From assembly GCA_965649825.1 (NCBI GenBank), contig OZ287697.1:744001-808000 (forward strand): 64,000 bases of DNA, given 5' to 3'. The position numbers and the translations under genes were made by a program. Of the stretch, positions 22,122-36,104 are shown in pieces; positions within the stretch are counted from its first letter, which is position 1, and each line of letters begins with the position of its first letter. Source of the DNA: Penicillus capitatus. Lineage: Eukaryota; Chlorophyta. A model generated the notes under the pieces. It worked only from the letters and a program-made list of their open reading frames with translations, did no database searches and was not told where the DNA came from.

Positions 22122-25100
22122 GCTTCCCTCTCTTATTGACGAGAGGGGCGAATGCAAAACAAGAGTTCACAGTAGAATGCATAATGTCGGTTGCATGGCC
22201 TTTTTATACCTTCCGGCCCGCGTGATATATTTTTGACCAGGAACGTACCAGATACGAAAGGGCCATGAGTCTCATTGACATTTCCCAGAACCAGCGGTTG
22301 CCGTTCGTCCGACATGACTGCTTTAGGTATAATGTAATATTCATTCGTAGGTGCGAGGAAACGGGCATGTATCTCTCTTGACGTTGACGCGATGGATACC
22401 ATCGAACGAGGATTATTCTCCCTTTGTGGAAATACGAGGTCGCTTCTGACATTTCTGTTTCTGAACTTCTAAACGAACATAAAGAAGGGAGATGGAAAGC
22501 GGAAACAAACAGAAGACTTTTCTAAGGATATGTATGCCAACAGCTGTGCATGGCAATTCCGGAAGTGAAGGGATTCGTCCTTGTGTCAGCTGGTTTCGAA
22601 GACAAATGCAGCTAACGTCATCCTCATTTGCATGCAGCCCTGCTTACAGAACCAAAGATAGCACAGCTGTAGCGCAGGAGTAAGCAGGAGGAATACAGGC
22701 GGACGCTTGATGTTCGTCTACGGGGTTCTCTGCTTGTCTGTTTGTTCTTTTTTTGCGGCTATGTGTTTATTGATTCTATTCCCTGTCAGTCAGACGTTCT
22801 CTTGTTTCGGAACCTTCGGCTTACAGTTCACAGTGAAAGTACAAATGTCGCGTCTGTCGAGATACCGATCGAAAATGCTGTCTATTCAAAAGTCTTCGTA
22901 TCATCGTTGTTTTCTTTTTTTTGCTGACAGACGCTTATCGAAACGCGTTTTCTGCATCTGCGTTCAGTGTCAAACTTAACAACACCGAGACACGCATTCC
23001 GTGACGTGCCGTGTGCGTTTCTGCCAAAACCGTGTTGGAAACTTCAGCGAACGCCAACCTCGATGTCCAAGTTCTCTTGTATTCGTAGAAAAAACATAGC
23101 ATCACATCTCACGCTTTACGATTTTTCTTCGGGAACGAAGTCTTTAACAGATCTAAACCGCGACGAAAGAGTTCATTAGACACCCGCACTGGTAATAAAG
23201 TGTTTGTCGCGAGCCATCTCTGTCTATGACGATCTTCCGAGTCTGAGGATCTTTTGTTTTTTGCTCGTCGATGGTTAGTTAAAACTCGACGCGTTGTTCT
23301 CCGAAAAATCTTTTGGATCTATATCGGCTTATTAATAGGATTGGTCTTCACAAGTCAACAGTATGAATTCTCGACAGTTTGTCGACTAGATGGTGAACTG
23401 TGTCTCTGTTGAAGAATGACAAAGATAAAATGAAAGATGTGTCGATGAACAGCTGTCCACCTTCGTGCAGCTGCCACGGAGACGCGTTGATATGACGTTC
23501 GTGTACGTTTGACGCGTACATAATCCGAACTAATGAACATTAAGACAGTCTTTGTAACCGATAAGCCTTCGTCGTAATCGCGTCGTTCGCTGACTGCGCG
23601 ACAAGATGATCTGTTTGATCCGTTGCGTTTTGTCGATGTCACCGAGCAAATACAGCTTCCACGTTTGGTGGGATTTACGGATCTGATTCTATGTGCTATC
23701 AAGTGCAAAGTCAGCAAATGGTCTGGGTGTCGATATTTAAGTTCAAAGCCACTTTACAATCAATCCACGGATTTGAAATACACGCGTAGTTAGAGACCGA
23801 AGTCGATCAACCCGTGCCAATAGTAGTTCATACCTTTTAAAACAGAGGTACAAGGATGGTGAGCTGAACGACTAGACGATTTGTATTTGCTTGCCTATGC
23901 CACCGTAAACAGGCCATCCGTTGACGACGGCGAAGTTGTGTCGGCGAAGAGTATGGTGCACATGACAGACTTTTTCTTGTATGGCTTGAGGTTTGTATCG
24001 CGGGACTGTTTTTGCCTTTGCTGGCACCTCACGAAGACAGTAAGCGGTCCCCTATCGGATCGCATAATCGCTTACACTATCACCTGACGGCCGCGCAGCG
24101 AAAACGTGTGTTCGGAGCAAGGTCGTTTCTAGCTCGGGATGTCCATTATACTCTCGGGCGGTGACAAAACGTTCCTAGGCTGATTGTCACTATCACGCTC
24201 TTGCTTTAATAGTGTGAAAGTCAGCACCGAATCAAACAGACAAAGAGAGAAAATCGCAGAAACGAGTATTACAGTCTGACCGTTTGACCTCCGTTTTAGT
24301 ATAGCACGAGAATCTCATTTGTTATTGACACCATATTAGATCCCTTCACAATGGCTGGCTGTCATATGATTGGGGTTGTTACATCGTGTTTGCCTCGCTT
24401 CCAGAGGTCCTGGTTTCCAAGGAGGGCTCGTAAGGGGTTCACGGCTTCTCAGAGGTGCTTTTTTCTGAGTCTGAGAATCAACTGACTAGCCTACCTAGTG
24501 AAGTCTCGTCACATCTCGCGTATAAATTGGTGAATTCGCACATTGAAAGAACTCTGCTCTGTAAAGTTGAAAAGTGCTCCGCCGTCGATCTTCGAAGCGC
24601 ACCGCGGACGGCGTGACACAGACGAGTCAGCAACCCACTAGAACCATAGAAAAGGACCCCTCAGAGGCGGTGGCCCATTCGACACGACAGCCAGCGCCTC
24701 GAGAAACACATGCATCCTTTTCTAACAAGACGCTCCCATCGCCATGGAAATCTTGGCGGTATACACATTTAAACATGCTATTGTCACGAGCCTTACTCGC
24801 ATGTGATTCCGAATCTTGTAGCATCTTCCGTCGACGGTTTGATGCACAATTTGTAAACATCTTAGCAACTCAATCGGTGTCAGTGCCTCGGCGCTCGGAC
24901 ACTCAAAAAACGCGCAAAATGAACGGGGGCGAAGGTAGAGAGACTACAAAGCCTGTTTTACCATCAATAGTCTGGAATTGAAAGCATTCCTTGGACAGCT
25001 GCGTGAAGGTGGACAGCTGTCCCAGTGGCAGAACAGACATCGTAACAAGTTCAATAACTTCCATTTTACCATGCAGAAGTAGCAAAGGCTATGATTCGTT

Positions 25101-26279
25101 TTCAGCACTGTCACACTAAAATGAAAGATTTCTGACCGTAATAAATCTTGTCTATTTGTAAGACGACTTATCAGTTGTTTTCTGTACCGTTTCCCAACAA
25201 GTGTTTTGACCAAAAATCATTCTATGTAATCGGCCAACGCGCGGCAAAGACGGGGTGTGGCGAAGCGTATTAAACAAAGGCCTAGATCGTGCCCGTCTGT
25301 CTAATTTATCGTCCAGATTGTCAAAGGAAGGCTTCACACGTTCACAGAACAAAAAGTTTTTTTATGTATATACGTGCATGTCTTTGTATGCCACAGGTGA
25401 CATGACACGTTGTGTAAGTGCCCTTTCGGCGACGGAGATCTGGGAAATCTAGTCAATCACGATGTGACGGTCAAATCCTTTCGACACAGATGCTTTCCCA
25501 TTTGTGAACGTCGACCTGACGGCCGAGTCTGGACCGGATGGCGAGTCGCTTTGGAAAACTCCGTCAGCAATGTATATTTACATAACTAAACAGATACAGC
25601 AGAACAGTTCCGTCTAAATAACCAGAATGACGTCAGTCCTCTTCTCATGCTGTCGTCATGCATGACGAGCCTCCCGTACCGAACGTCACACCATTATCAA
25701 ATCATCATGCGCATTCCCACATTCTACGTCTGAAAAAATGCTAATCGTTATACGTGACTGTCGTAGCGCATGTAAAGGACGCAACGCGACAAACGCTTTG
25801 TTTAAAGAACAAGTCTGTTTGGTCCATCGCCGATAACAGACCCTCCGGATCCAGACGGACGACGGTATATCGGCGATCGAGATGACAGATGACGGCATCT
25901 GTTATCTCATCGATAATAAGCTCACAGGCAGTGGTTACCAACATATTTAAAGCACACACAACTGTAAAATACACAAATTGATTGATCTCAATTCCGAGCC
26001 ATTCTTATCATCTATTCTCGGTTCTTACCTTAAGAGAAGTCTTGGGCAAATAAAACTTCCGCTTCGCAAAAGAATGTCAGAACAAGGAAAAATTCGCGTA
26101 GAAGAACTCAGCTAAAGGGGAAGATGTGCAGCCAAACCAAACGCTCCCCGATGCTTGAAGACGAAGATTCGCCAAAAATACTCTGTCGATTACAAATACT
26201 TTTATCGTCGATTTGTTAAACCATCACGGCCAACTTGCGTCTCTTTTTACATTTCTGTTTTCAACAAGTGCCATTCACT
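22122..26279. other. gene-poor 4.2 kb interval
   Basis: No recognisable protein, tRNA or rRNA seen on either strand. The sequence is more AT-rich than the flanking genes. Short frames exist (for example plus strand 24574-24981) but show no family motif, no hydrophobic pattern of note and no convincing introns. It may hold regulatory DNA, decayed sequence or untranslated RNA genes that cannot be told by eye. Confidence 0.5.
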
Positions 26280-26563
26280 CCTATTTAAAGAGAACTGAAA
26301 CTCGGGAGGACAAGTAGATCAAACCAAGGTAAAGTGTCGCACGATAACACTCAGCAGTTTTGCATTCTTTGAACGGACAGACAAAGACAAGTCCGACATT
26401 CGGCGCCACTTCCGGGAATGGTGATTGCTTTTTAAGAGCACAGACAAGGAGGTTCTATAGACCGGTAGAAAAATAGATTCCCCCAAACCAGCGCAGAGCA
26501 AACTAAAAACCCAGCCAAGAAACGAATTTTATCATCGACAGACAGAAAACAGATTGATTGGGT

Positions 26564-28608
26564 TCATCTGTTTGTGTAGAATGGCGCCTCCGGACATTCT
26601 TCGCGAGTGCGAATCGGAACCACGTTGCAGCCACATCCATCCAAAGAGGTGTCGTACCCTTCGTCGGTACAGCACCTCTCCAGGTTGGCCCCATTCCAAT
26701 TCCATCTGGCACAGAAGACAGTCGTCATGGAGCATTCTTTGGTAACGGTGCACCTGTCGGGGGCAGAACCGATGAACTTGTCTTCGGGATCGAGCGCTCT
26801 CACAGCACACCCGAAATCGCACCAGGTATCCTTGTAGTGCTCTGCGCCGTTCCAACATCCGGAATCCGGCCATCCGGCCTTGCCCCAGTGCAGACGACTA
26901 GGTGAACAGGCTTCGTCGTCCACGAGGTAAGCAATCAGCTGCTTGAACGGCAAATTGCTGGATCTAGGTCTAGAAAGCACAACAATGTCAAAGAGAGTCG
27001 GTATCCGAACTGATCACCCACTCGCGATTGTAGTAAAAGAAGTCGACAAGTTGAAACCAGACGTATGCTCGGTCATACGCAACTGACAACAATCCACTCT
27101 CTTTTCCGACGAATCTGATAAGCAGAGGCTGTCGCAAAAATGTCCCGGCTGACAAATCCTCGGCTAGATTCAAAAGGCCGTCTATACACTCTGCTGCTTT
27201 TTCCAACGGCACACCGATTTCGTATTGGTCAATAGATCCCGGCTCATTCACACCCTCTGCAGGAGTTAGTAACTCCACTTCATGTGTTTCTCCGGTGACG
27301 TTTCCAAACAGAATCGATAACGAAGCTGGAGAAGATTCGACAAGCGATGCTGTCAAATCCGGATCGCTTAGATTCAGATTTGGAGGAATCGGATCGGGGA
27401 CGGTCCATTCGATACCATCAACAACATCGGAGCCAGATCCCCAGAAATGGAAACTGCTCGAATTGCTACGCTCTTCGTATTCTCTTACAGGAGTTGCTTG
27501 GTAGATCTCTAATCTGCGAGAGTTGCATGTCATTTCCGCATCGCCTTCTTCAACGTCTAGATTTTGGAGTGTCAAGCGCGTAAACTGCAGCTCCATCTTT
27601 AGCGGTATTCAGACGCGGGCATTTCTTACCGTGGTGTTTTCAGAGAACGCGATGAAATACGTGACACCTGCTATCCACCCAGGGATCGCGTCACCCGAAG
27701 CGTAAGCTGCTTGAATCTCTCGGATTTCCGATAAGAAGTCCTCGCGGACAGTCGACTGCGTGATGGTCCTCTTGACCAGCCTCTCGCGAACGATCCGCAT
27801 CTTCACATCGGTCACAACTCCGAGGCGTCCGACGCTGACCTGGAACGCCCTGAAGTACAGCGGATGTCGATCTGGGTAGATCTCCGTCAGCGTTCCGTTG
27901 GCCAGCACCACCCTGAAGCCGATCACCTGGTGTGAGAGCGAGTTGTCTACCAAACTGCTGCCGTGTGTATTGGTCGCAATGGCCCCTCCGATCGTCTGAT
28001 TAACATAGATTGGGGCTTTTGCCAGAGCGTAACCTGGAAGCATCATTCTCGTTCTCGAGGGAAGACGCGTGGACTGAAAGCACCTCTAGGCGAGGCATCT
28101 GTGACGTAGTCTCCGAGGAAGCTCATCAGATCCCAGATGATCGCTCCCGCGGAAACCCACACGGACATCTCCTCTTCGTCGACATGGATCTTGAGAGGCC
28201 GGATGCTGGTCATGACGATGTTGGCTGCCGTTTTTCCCTCTTCGAATGCAGCATCGGCGCAAAAGAAACCCTGTCGCAAACGCACACGTGTCAGGCAGAT
28301 GGGTTTGCGGTGGATGGCAGTGGCGCTACTCTGTTGAAGGAGTGGCCAACGCCGACTGCAGCGACGCGATTGTAGCGCTCCACCGCTTTCTGCACGTCGG
28401 CGACTTTCCTCGGCCTGTGTCAGCGGTGACGTGTCAGTGCAGAGAAAAGACTTCATTGAAGACGAGCCCACCTGACGAGGCGGACTCTGGTGTCGCATAC
28501 GTATTCGTTGGAATAGTTGCTCAGGTCGTCCGGTAGACTGCAATTCGCCGAGCGGAGGACGCAAAGCAGCGTGAGCCAAACTGCAATTGTTCGGCAGGCC
28601 GCGGACAT
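26564..28608 (-). CDS. secreted FAD-dependent sugar-lactone-oxidase-like enzyme, copy B
   Basis: Exons mirror copy A: 28608-28472, 28414-28330, 28270-28106, 28073-27630, 27596-27018, 26938-26564, again 594 aa with no stop or frameshift. The signal peptide, GHSF flavin site, T-I-G-G-A-I-A-T and L-H-W-G-K motifs are all present, so both copies look functional. One candidate acceptor of copy A (AAAG at 15,511-15,514) is AATG here, which argues that the real acceptor in both genes is TTTCAG 30 bases upstream. Exons 1-4 differ at only a few bases, whereas exon 5 is strongly diverged around 27,426-27,530. The TRIM sits 348 bases upstream of the start codon, so promoter activity may differ from that of copy A. 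Confidence 0.85.
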
Positions 28609-28950
28609 CTCGCCTGGAGAAATTCGTTTTTTGGCGAGAACTGGTTCGTGTTCAAACGAACGCTTCAGAAGTTTTCGAGAACCCAAATTCAGCTGCAAAG
28701 TAGAAACGCAAACACGGGAGAACGTTGCAGCGCTAAAACGGCGGTGCCGGATTTACTGCCGAAATCATGCAGACAACGAGGCATTTCTGACTAGTTGCTA
28801 AAAACCACGTGTGTGTCGGAATGTACCTTCATTCCTCCATGTGGACGTCATGCAGAAAATTGTCCGTCGACAGTCGAAAAGCACGGCTGAGTGTGAAGGT
28901 TTTCCGCGACGACCAGACGTTGAAACTCTTTTTGACTCGGAAAACTGAGG

Positions 28951-28955
28951 GTGGG
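28951..28955. repeat. left target-site duplication GTGGG
   Basis: Five bases directly before the 5' LTR; the same five follow the 3' LTR (30013-30017). Copy A of the segmental duplication has a single GTGGG at the matching place. Confidence 0.93.
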
Positions 28956-29161
28956 TGACGGGTAGAGGACAACGGTTGCGGCCCTGCGGACCGGACAGGC
29001 TGTCCACTTCCTGATATGACAGCGGTCCGCAGGCGCCGAGGGTACTTAAGTGACTGGACTCGCCATGTAATCAGTCTCTGCATTGACTCTTTACAGCTCC
29101 TCCGTTTCTGCACACGCGTTGGCGCGTTCGCGTCGCGCCGAAGTCCGACGAATCCCCGTCA
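28956..29161. repeat. 5' LTR of the TRIM
   Basis: 206 bp. Contains a 10-bp perfect inverted repeat (CCTGCGGACC / GGTCCGCAGG, offsets 28-37 and 69-78) enclosing a smaller GGACA/TGTCC hairpin. Confidence 0.93.
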
Positions 29162-29806
29162 GACTGGTGGACCTCCGGGGCAGTGGCGCCCTCAATGCCA
29201 CACGTGGAGGGGCAAGGTGCTGCCGTCAGTGGGTACCCGACCGCGGAGATTCCGACCCCGTCAAGCGACCTGTGGAAGACGCTGCTGAGTCCGCAGCCGG
29301 AGAGACGACGCTCTCCACGAAGCCGGCCGACCGAAGACCGACGGCATGATGTCCGTCCCGTTCAGGGCTGATGTGCGCGGCCATCGGCACGGAGGGGCCT
29401 CGACGAGCAGGCGGGGTGGCGCGCGCAGCGCGAGCCGATGAGGCTGTGGCGTCGCTGCTGCTGCCCGTAGACATCCCCCTGTGGGCCCGTCAGACCGACC
29501 GGTGTGCGCTCGCACCCGGGTTTTCCTTCGCGCCTGTTTCCGTGGGCTTTCATTGTGTTGCGTCCTCCGTCCGCGCAGGGCAGTCGCAGACCGTAGTCGC
29601 GCTGTCGGTGCCCACGATAACGATGTGACAGGAGCATCGTGCGCGACGGAGCGACTGTTTCATTTTTTGTAATTTTACATTTGATTGTTTGCGTCGTTTT
29701 CTCTGAGTGTCTGTGGTGACGCGACGTTTCTTTCCGCGTCTTTGGTCGTTCGCTCCCCGTTGGAGCGGTTGGCGCGAGGACGTTATGTCAACCGCTGGGG
29801 GAGTCC

Positions 29807-30012
29807 TGACGGGTAGAGGACAACGGTTGCGGCCCTGCGGACCGGACAGGCTGTCCACTTCCTGATATGACAGCGGTCCGCAGGCGCCGAGGGTACTTAA
29901 GTGACTGGACTCGCCATGTAATCAGTCTCTGCATTGACTCTTTACAGCTCCTCCGTTTCTGCACACGCGTTGGCGCGTTCGCGTCGCGCCGAAGTCCGAC
30001 GAATCCCCGTCA
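29807..30012. repeat. 3' LTR of the TRIM
   Basis: 206 bp, no difference from the 5' LTR seen by eye; followed by the right target duplication GTGGG (30013-30017). Confidence 0.93.
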
Positions 30013-30017
30013 GTGGG

Positions 30018-30753
30018 TGTTGCATCCTATTCTGGCCACGTACGCGCCAAACAATCACAGCCGAATCCTACTGAGTTTATCAACAGAGCAAGGCGTATGT
30101 GATCGATCGGCCGCGCACGTTTCGCAAATGAGCCATCGTTGAAAATTAAGTGATCTGGCTTCCACTTTGCATCACACTTCTAACAACTGATTTCTCATGG
30201 CCATCGAGAAGCAGAGTTGGTCCTTGGTCCTTGCGATGATGAACCCGACTTGCCATTCTTCGTTCGCTGAAGTCGGCCCTTGTATTGATTCTAAAAACTC
30301 AAACGGTTCATCAATAACGATGATCTCGGTGACGTTTGAGAGAAACTTCTTCCTAACCGTCCGATTGCAGCACATCTATGACAGTACTGCAATGGATATG
30401 CCCTACTACTTGGTCATCATCACCTCTAACGGACTCTTCCGTGCAGAGTAATGATAAGTTTTCTGACAGCTGTCGAGCATCATATTCATTGTCCATTATC
30501 AAGAACTTTGATTTGCCAATGTTGCCGAATACTGCCCTTTTGAACAATACCTACATCAGCAGGAGGATATTTACTCTTCTTTCGGCAGCCACACAGCGAT
30601 ATTACTCAGGGATCGAATGCAGCTGTCTATCCATTGATTCATGTAAGACCTGTCTCGGCAACGAGTATGTTTGTATCACTGGAGGGACGTCTGTTGACCT
30701 CACTGGAGTTCGTATTCAAATGCGAACGGTGTTGACAATAAAGCGTTTTAAGA
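30018..30753. other. end of duplicated segment B and unassigned sequence
   Basis: To 30,384 this repeats the 5' flank of FAD gene A, including the conserved 67-codon minus-strand frame (30172-30375). From there to 30,753 short frames exist on both strands but none could be assigned. Confidence 0.4.
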
Positions 30754-31662
30754 ATGGAAAATACGTGTGCTCTCTGGCTCCTTCTTTTTGTTGTCTTTAT
30801 ATGTAACGATTCTACATCGGATCTTCATTCAATGCGAGTCGTCCGCCAAAAATTTCTTCTTTCGGGCGGCTTCCTCCGGACTACTAGAACGCGTTCTGTG
30901 CTTCGCTGTTCCAGAATCGACGTCTCTGTCGTGGCAGAAAGAATCCACAGCGCCTTCACAGAAGTTATCTTCGTTTTAGCACCAACTGTTGGTACCTGGC
31001 ACTTAGGTCTGCATCGAGAACCAAGGTCGTCCCGCAGCCGCCGCTCTTTCGGACTTTGTTACCGCGTCACTGTTAACGGCAGATGATGAGATCGGACTCG
31101 ATGCCCTTCTCCTTGAGCTAGGGGTCAGACCTATCTTGTCGCATTCATGCACGGAAAGGATCACCCCTCTAGTATGGTGTGGATGCCATTGAAGCTCCAG
31201 GCAATCGACTCACATCGTCAGACAGAAGTTACAGACGTCAGTGGATCTTGACGGTATTTTGCTACGGAGTGCTACCTGCAAAGAGAATTGGATCTCCTTC
31301 TGCAGGTCGTAATGACCCGAACGCTATTTGCAGCGATGTGTGAAGCGAAAGATGTCACATCAGAGCGTCTTCAGCAGTTGTCCGAGAAAGACCCCTCATT
31401 GTTTCGCATCGTCTTGGTCACGTTGCAGCAACTTATGACACAGACGACGGATCAACAAATTAAGTTCGATCGATCCCTCGCAACCAGAGGCATGGTTCTA
31501 CGTCTCCTGCTATCATGATGGCCGCTGTATACAGGAATCTCGGGAGGCGTGGCATCGCTGTGCATTGTGATCGCGCCTCCATTTATGCCGATCTCGCAAT
31601 TGGTCCTGCTGACAGTGAAGCATCTCAGAGAGATGAATTCACAAGAGAATCAATCCAACTGA
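30754..31662 (+). CDS. predicted signal-peptide protein with a C-terminal TM segment, unknown
   Basis: Five exons (30754-30963, 31007-31171, 31201-31240, 31286-31501, 31535-31662) join in phase to 252 aa. Residues 1-22 form a clear signal peptide (M-E-N-T-C then a Leu/Phe-rich core). The middle is helical (A-L-L-L-E-L-G-V-R-P-I-L and a longer leucine-rich part). Near residues 212-235 there is one hydrophobic stretch (S-L-C-I-V-I-A-P-P-F), followed by a short polar tail. This suggests a type I membrane protein of the secretory pathway. Introns are 29-45 nt, the shortest inferred from phase only. No family recognised. It ends 40 bases from the SEC23 stop on the opposite strand. Confidence 0.45.
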
Positions 31663-31702
31663 CCATTACGGAACACATTCTATCTAAGTCATCCACTGTC
31701 TC

Positions 31703-34419
<2,717 letters not shown>

Positions 34420-34517
34420 CGGGCGAACGAACGAACAAGTCTCTTGCTTTCTTTGACGACGACGAATGAAAAGTCGAAATGTTCATCATCGAGACAGGCT
34501 GTCCGTTTGACGTCACA

Positions 34518-35948
34518 TCACAGTACACGCATCACAACACACTTTAAATAGTTCCCTTCGGGGTGATTCAAATCGTAAACGTGATCGGACGCTGCGCCTG
34601 ATTCGCGAAGGATCGTCAGTCGTTTTCCAATCTGGTCAGCCGCTTCCCACATGACCTTGACGAATCGATCGCGATCAATTGATCCGGAACACGAAAAGGA
34701 CATTAATACCCCGCCGGAACGAACGATTCGCATCGCAGCTCGATTCAGCTTCCGATAACGCATCAGAGATTTTCGCTGATCCGTTCGCGTAAATGCCAAC
34801 TTCGGCGGATCGAGAATCACGATGTCCCATTTTTCATCATTCGCAGCGTCGACGCGCAGTCGGTTGAGAATATCGCCACATTCGAATCGACAACACGAAT
34901 CGACGCCATTCAACTGCGCGTTACGCGTCGCGAGATCGATCGCCGATTGCGACGAATCGACTCCCAAGACCTCCTTCGCATCGCCGAGGGCGGCGTTGAT
35001 TGCGAATCCACCAGTATAGCAACAAAGATCCAAAACTTTCTTTCCGTGTGAAACCCGTCGTAGAACTTGGCGATTCTCGCGCTGATCAGTGTAGAATCCC
35101 GTTTTCTGACCCGACAGCGACATCCGGAATCGAACGCCTTCTTCGACGATTTCGATCGTATCGTTCATCGTTCGCTCGGATCGTGTGTTATAGATCGCTT
35201 CCTTCGCACCTGGGATTCCTTCTTTATCGGTAATGACAGGTCGCAATCTCCAAACGACGGTGTCTACCGCCAGCTTCGACTGCAGAATGCGCACGATAGC
35301 CTTTCGATGCATCTCGAGCCAAGCGACGCCTGAATGTACGACAACGATGTCGTCGAATCGATCGACGATCACACCAGAGAGACGATCGCCGTCGCTGTTG
35401 ATGAGACGGTAAGCATTCGTCGTCGACGATGGAAAGCCCATGAATTCACGTAGTTTCCGAGCAGCCTCCAGTCGCACAGCAAAGATCCGCTCGATATTGA
35501 ACACTGCTTCCAGATCTTCTTCGCACTCTGCAAGCGACTGCATCATGCGGACGCGGTAGATGGAGACTGGATTGTATATCCCCCAACCGATGATCTTGTT
35601 TGACGCATCCGACACGACGACGTGGTCACCGAGTTCTGCTTTGGGCCCATTGATGTTGTGTATCGATTCTTGAAAGACGATGTTGTTCCCACGCTCCACA
35701 AAAAACGCACAGCCACGTCTAAGGGTTACCAACGGCACATCTGAAAACAGAAACGTCGTATAACACTGCTGAAGGAACAACGCGAACTTCACCGCGGACG
35801 GCGGCCGCGTGCAACACCCTCAGCGCCTCTTTGCCGGATTCGTTTGTTAGACGCCGCGTAAGAGGAGGGAATTTGCGTACGTCGCTCGGACCGGCAGTTG
35901 ATGATCGTTTCCTGTATCGACTGCTCTGTCTTTTCTCAGCCGACGCTC
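34518..35948 (-). CDS. RlmI-type SAM-dependent rRNA methyltransferase with PUA domain
   Basis: The main exon 35740-34518 encodes an N-terminal PUA-like domain (L-R-R-G-C-A-F-F-V-E-R-G), a linker beta-domain, and a Rossmann methyltransferase core (D-L-C-C-Y-T-G-G-F, then I-L-D-P-P-K as the N/D-P-P-x catalytic motif). This is the COG1092/RlmI family, which makes 5-methylcytosine in 23S-type rRNA; in algae and plants such proteins usually serve the plastid or mitochondrion. An upstream exon (35948-35793) joins in phase through a 52-nt intron and adds ~50 basic residues that could be part of a targeting peptide. I could not find the initiating ATG, which probably lies in one more 5' exon near 36,000-36,060. 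The core call is firm; the N-terminus is not. Confidence 0.82.
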
Positions 35949-36104
35949 CTGCAACAAAAGACTCCGATAGATGTGTGACAATGCGAATTGCTTTCTGCCT
36001 TGCTGTGTGCTAGACACGAAGAGGCGCGCAGATCGTGTCGCTCGAATCTGCAACATCGTCAAGGGTTCGATCGCGTTTAGTGAAAGGACGGATCTCAATC
36101 GGCG

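Larger units (their letters stand above)
28956..30012. mobile_element. TRIM: non-autonomous LTR retrotransposon in miniature
   Basis: Two direct repeats of 206 bp (28956-29161 and 29807-30012), identical by eye, flank a 645-bp internal part. Each repeat begins TGACGGG and ends CCCGTCA, the TG...CA form of LTRs. A 5-bp target duplication (GTGGG) flanks the element. A candidate primer-binding site starting TGGTGGACC lies 3 bases after the 5' LTR (29165-29182), consistent with pairing to a tRNA CCA end. A weak purine run (GGGGGAG, 29797-29803) precedes the 3' LTR. The internal part is GC-rich and has only short frames with no gag, protease, reverse transcriptase or integrase motif, so it must move with help from another element. 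Identical LTRs mean a recent insertion. Confidence 0.93.
26280..30384. repeat. segmental duplication, copy B (interrupted by the TRIM)
   Basis: Same content as copy A at 13,740-16,793. The extra length is explained by the 1,057-bp element plus its 5-bp target duplication. Right end after CATCTATGACAG (30,384), exactly as in copy A. Confidence 0.92.

Noticed and set aside
24574-24981. Plus-strand frame of 135 codons in the gene-poor interval
   Set aside because: No recognisable domain and no neighbouring exon; isolated frames of this length occur by chance in 4 kb.
29083-29628. Short frames inside the TRIM as possible gag/pol remnants
   Set aside because: None exceeds ~90 codons and none contains zinc-knuckle, protease or RT motifs; GC-rich sequence explains the open frames.
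36010-36098. Possible first exon of the methyltransferase starting M-L-Q-I-R-A-T-R-S-A
   Set aside because: It looks like a targeting peptide, but none of the available donors joins the next exon in the right phase, so it was not added to the model.
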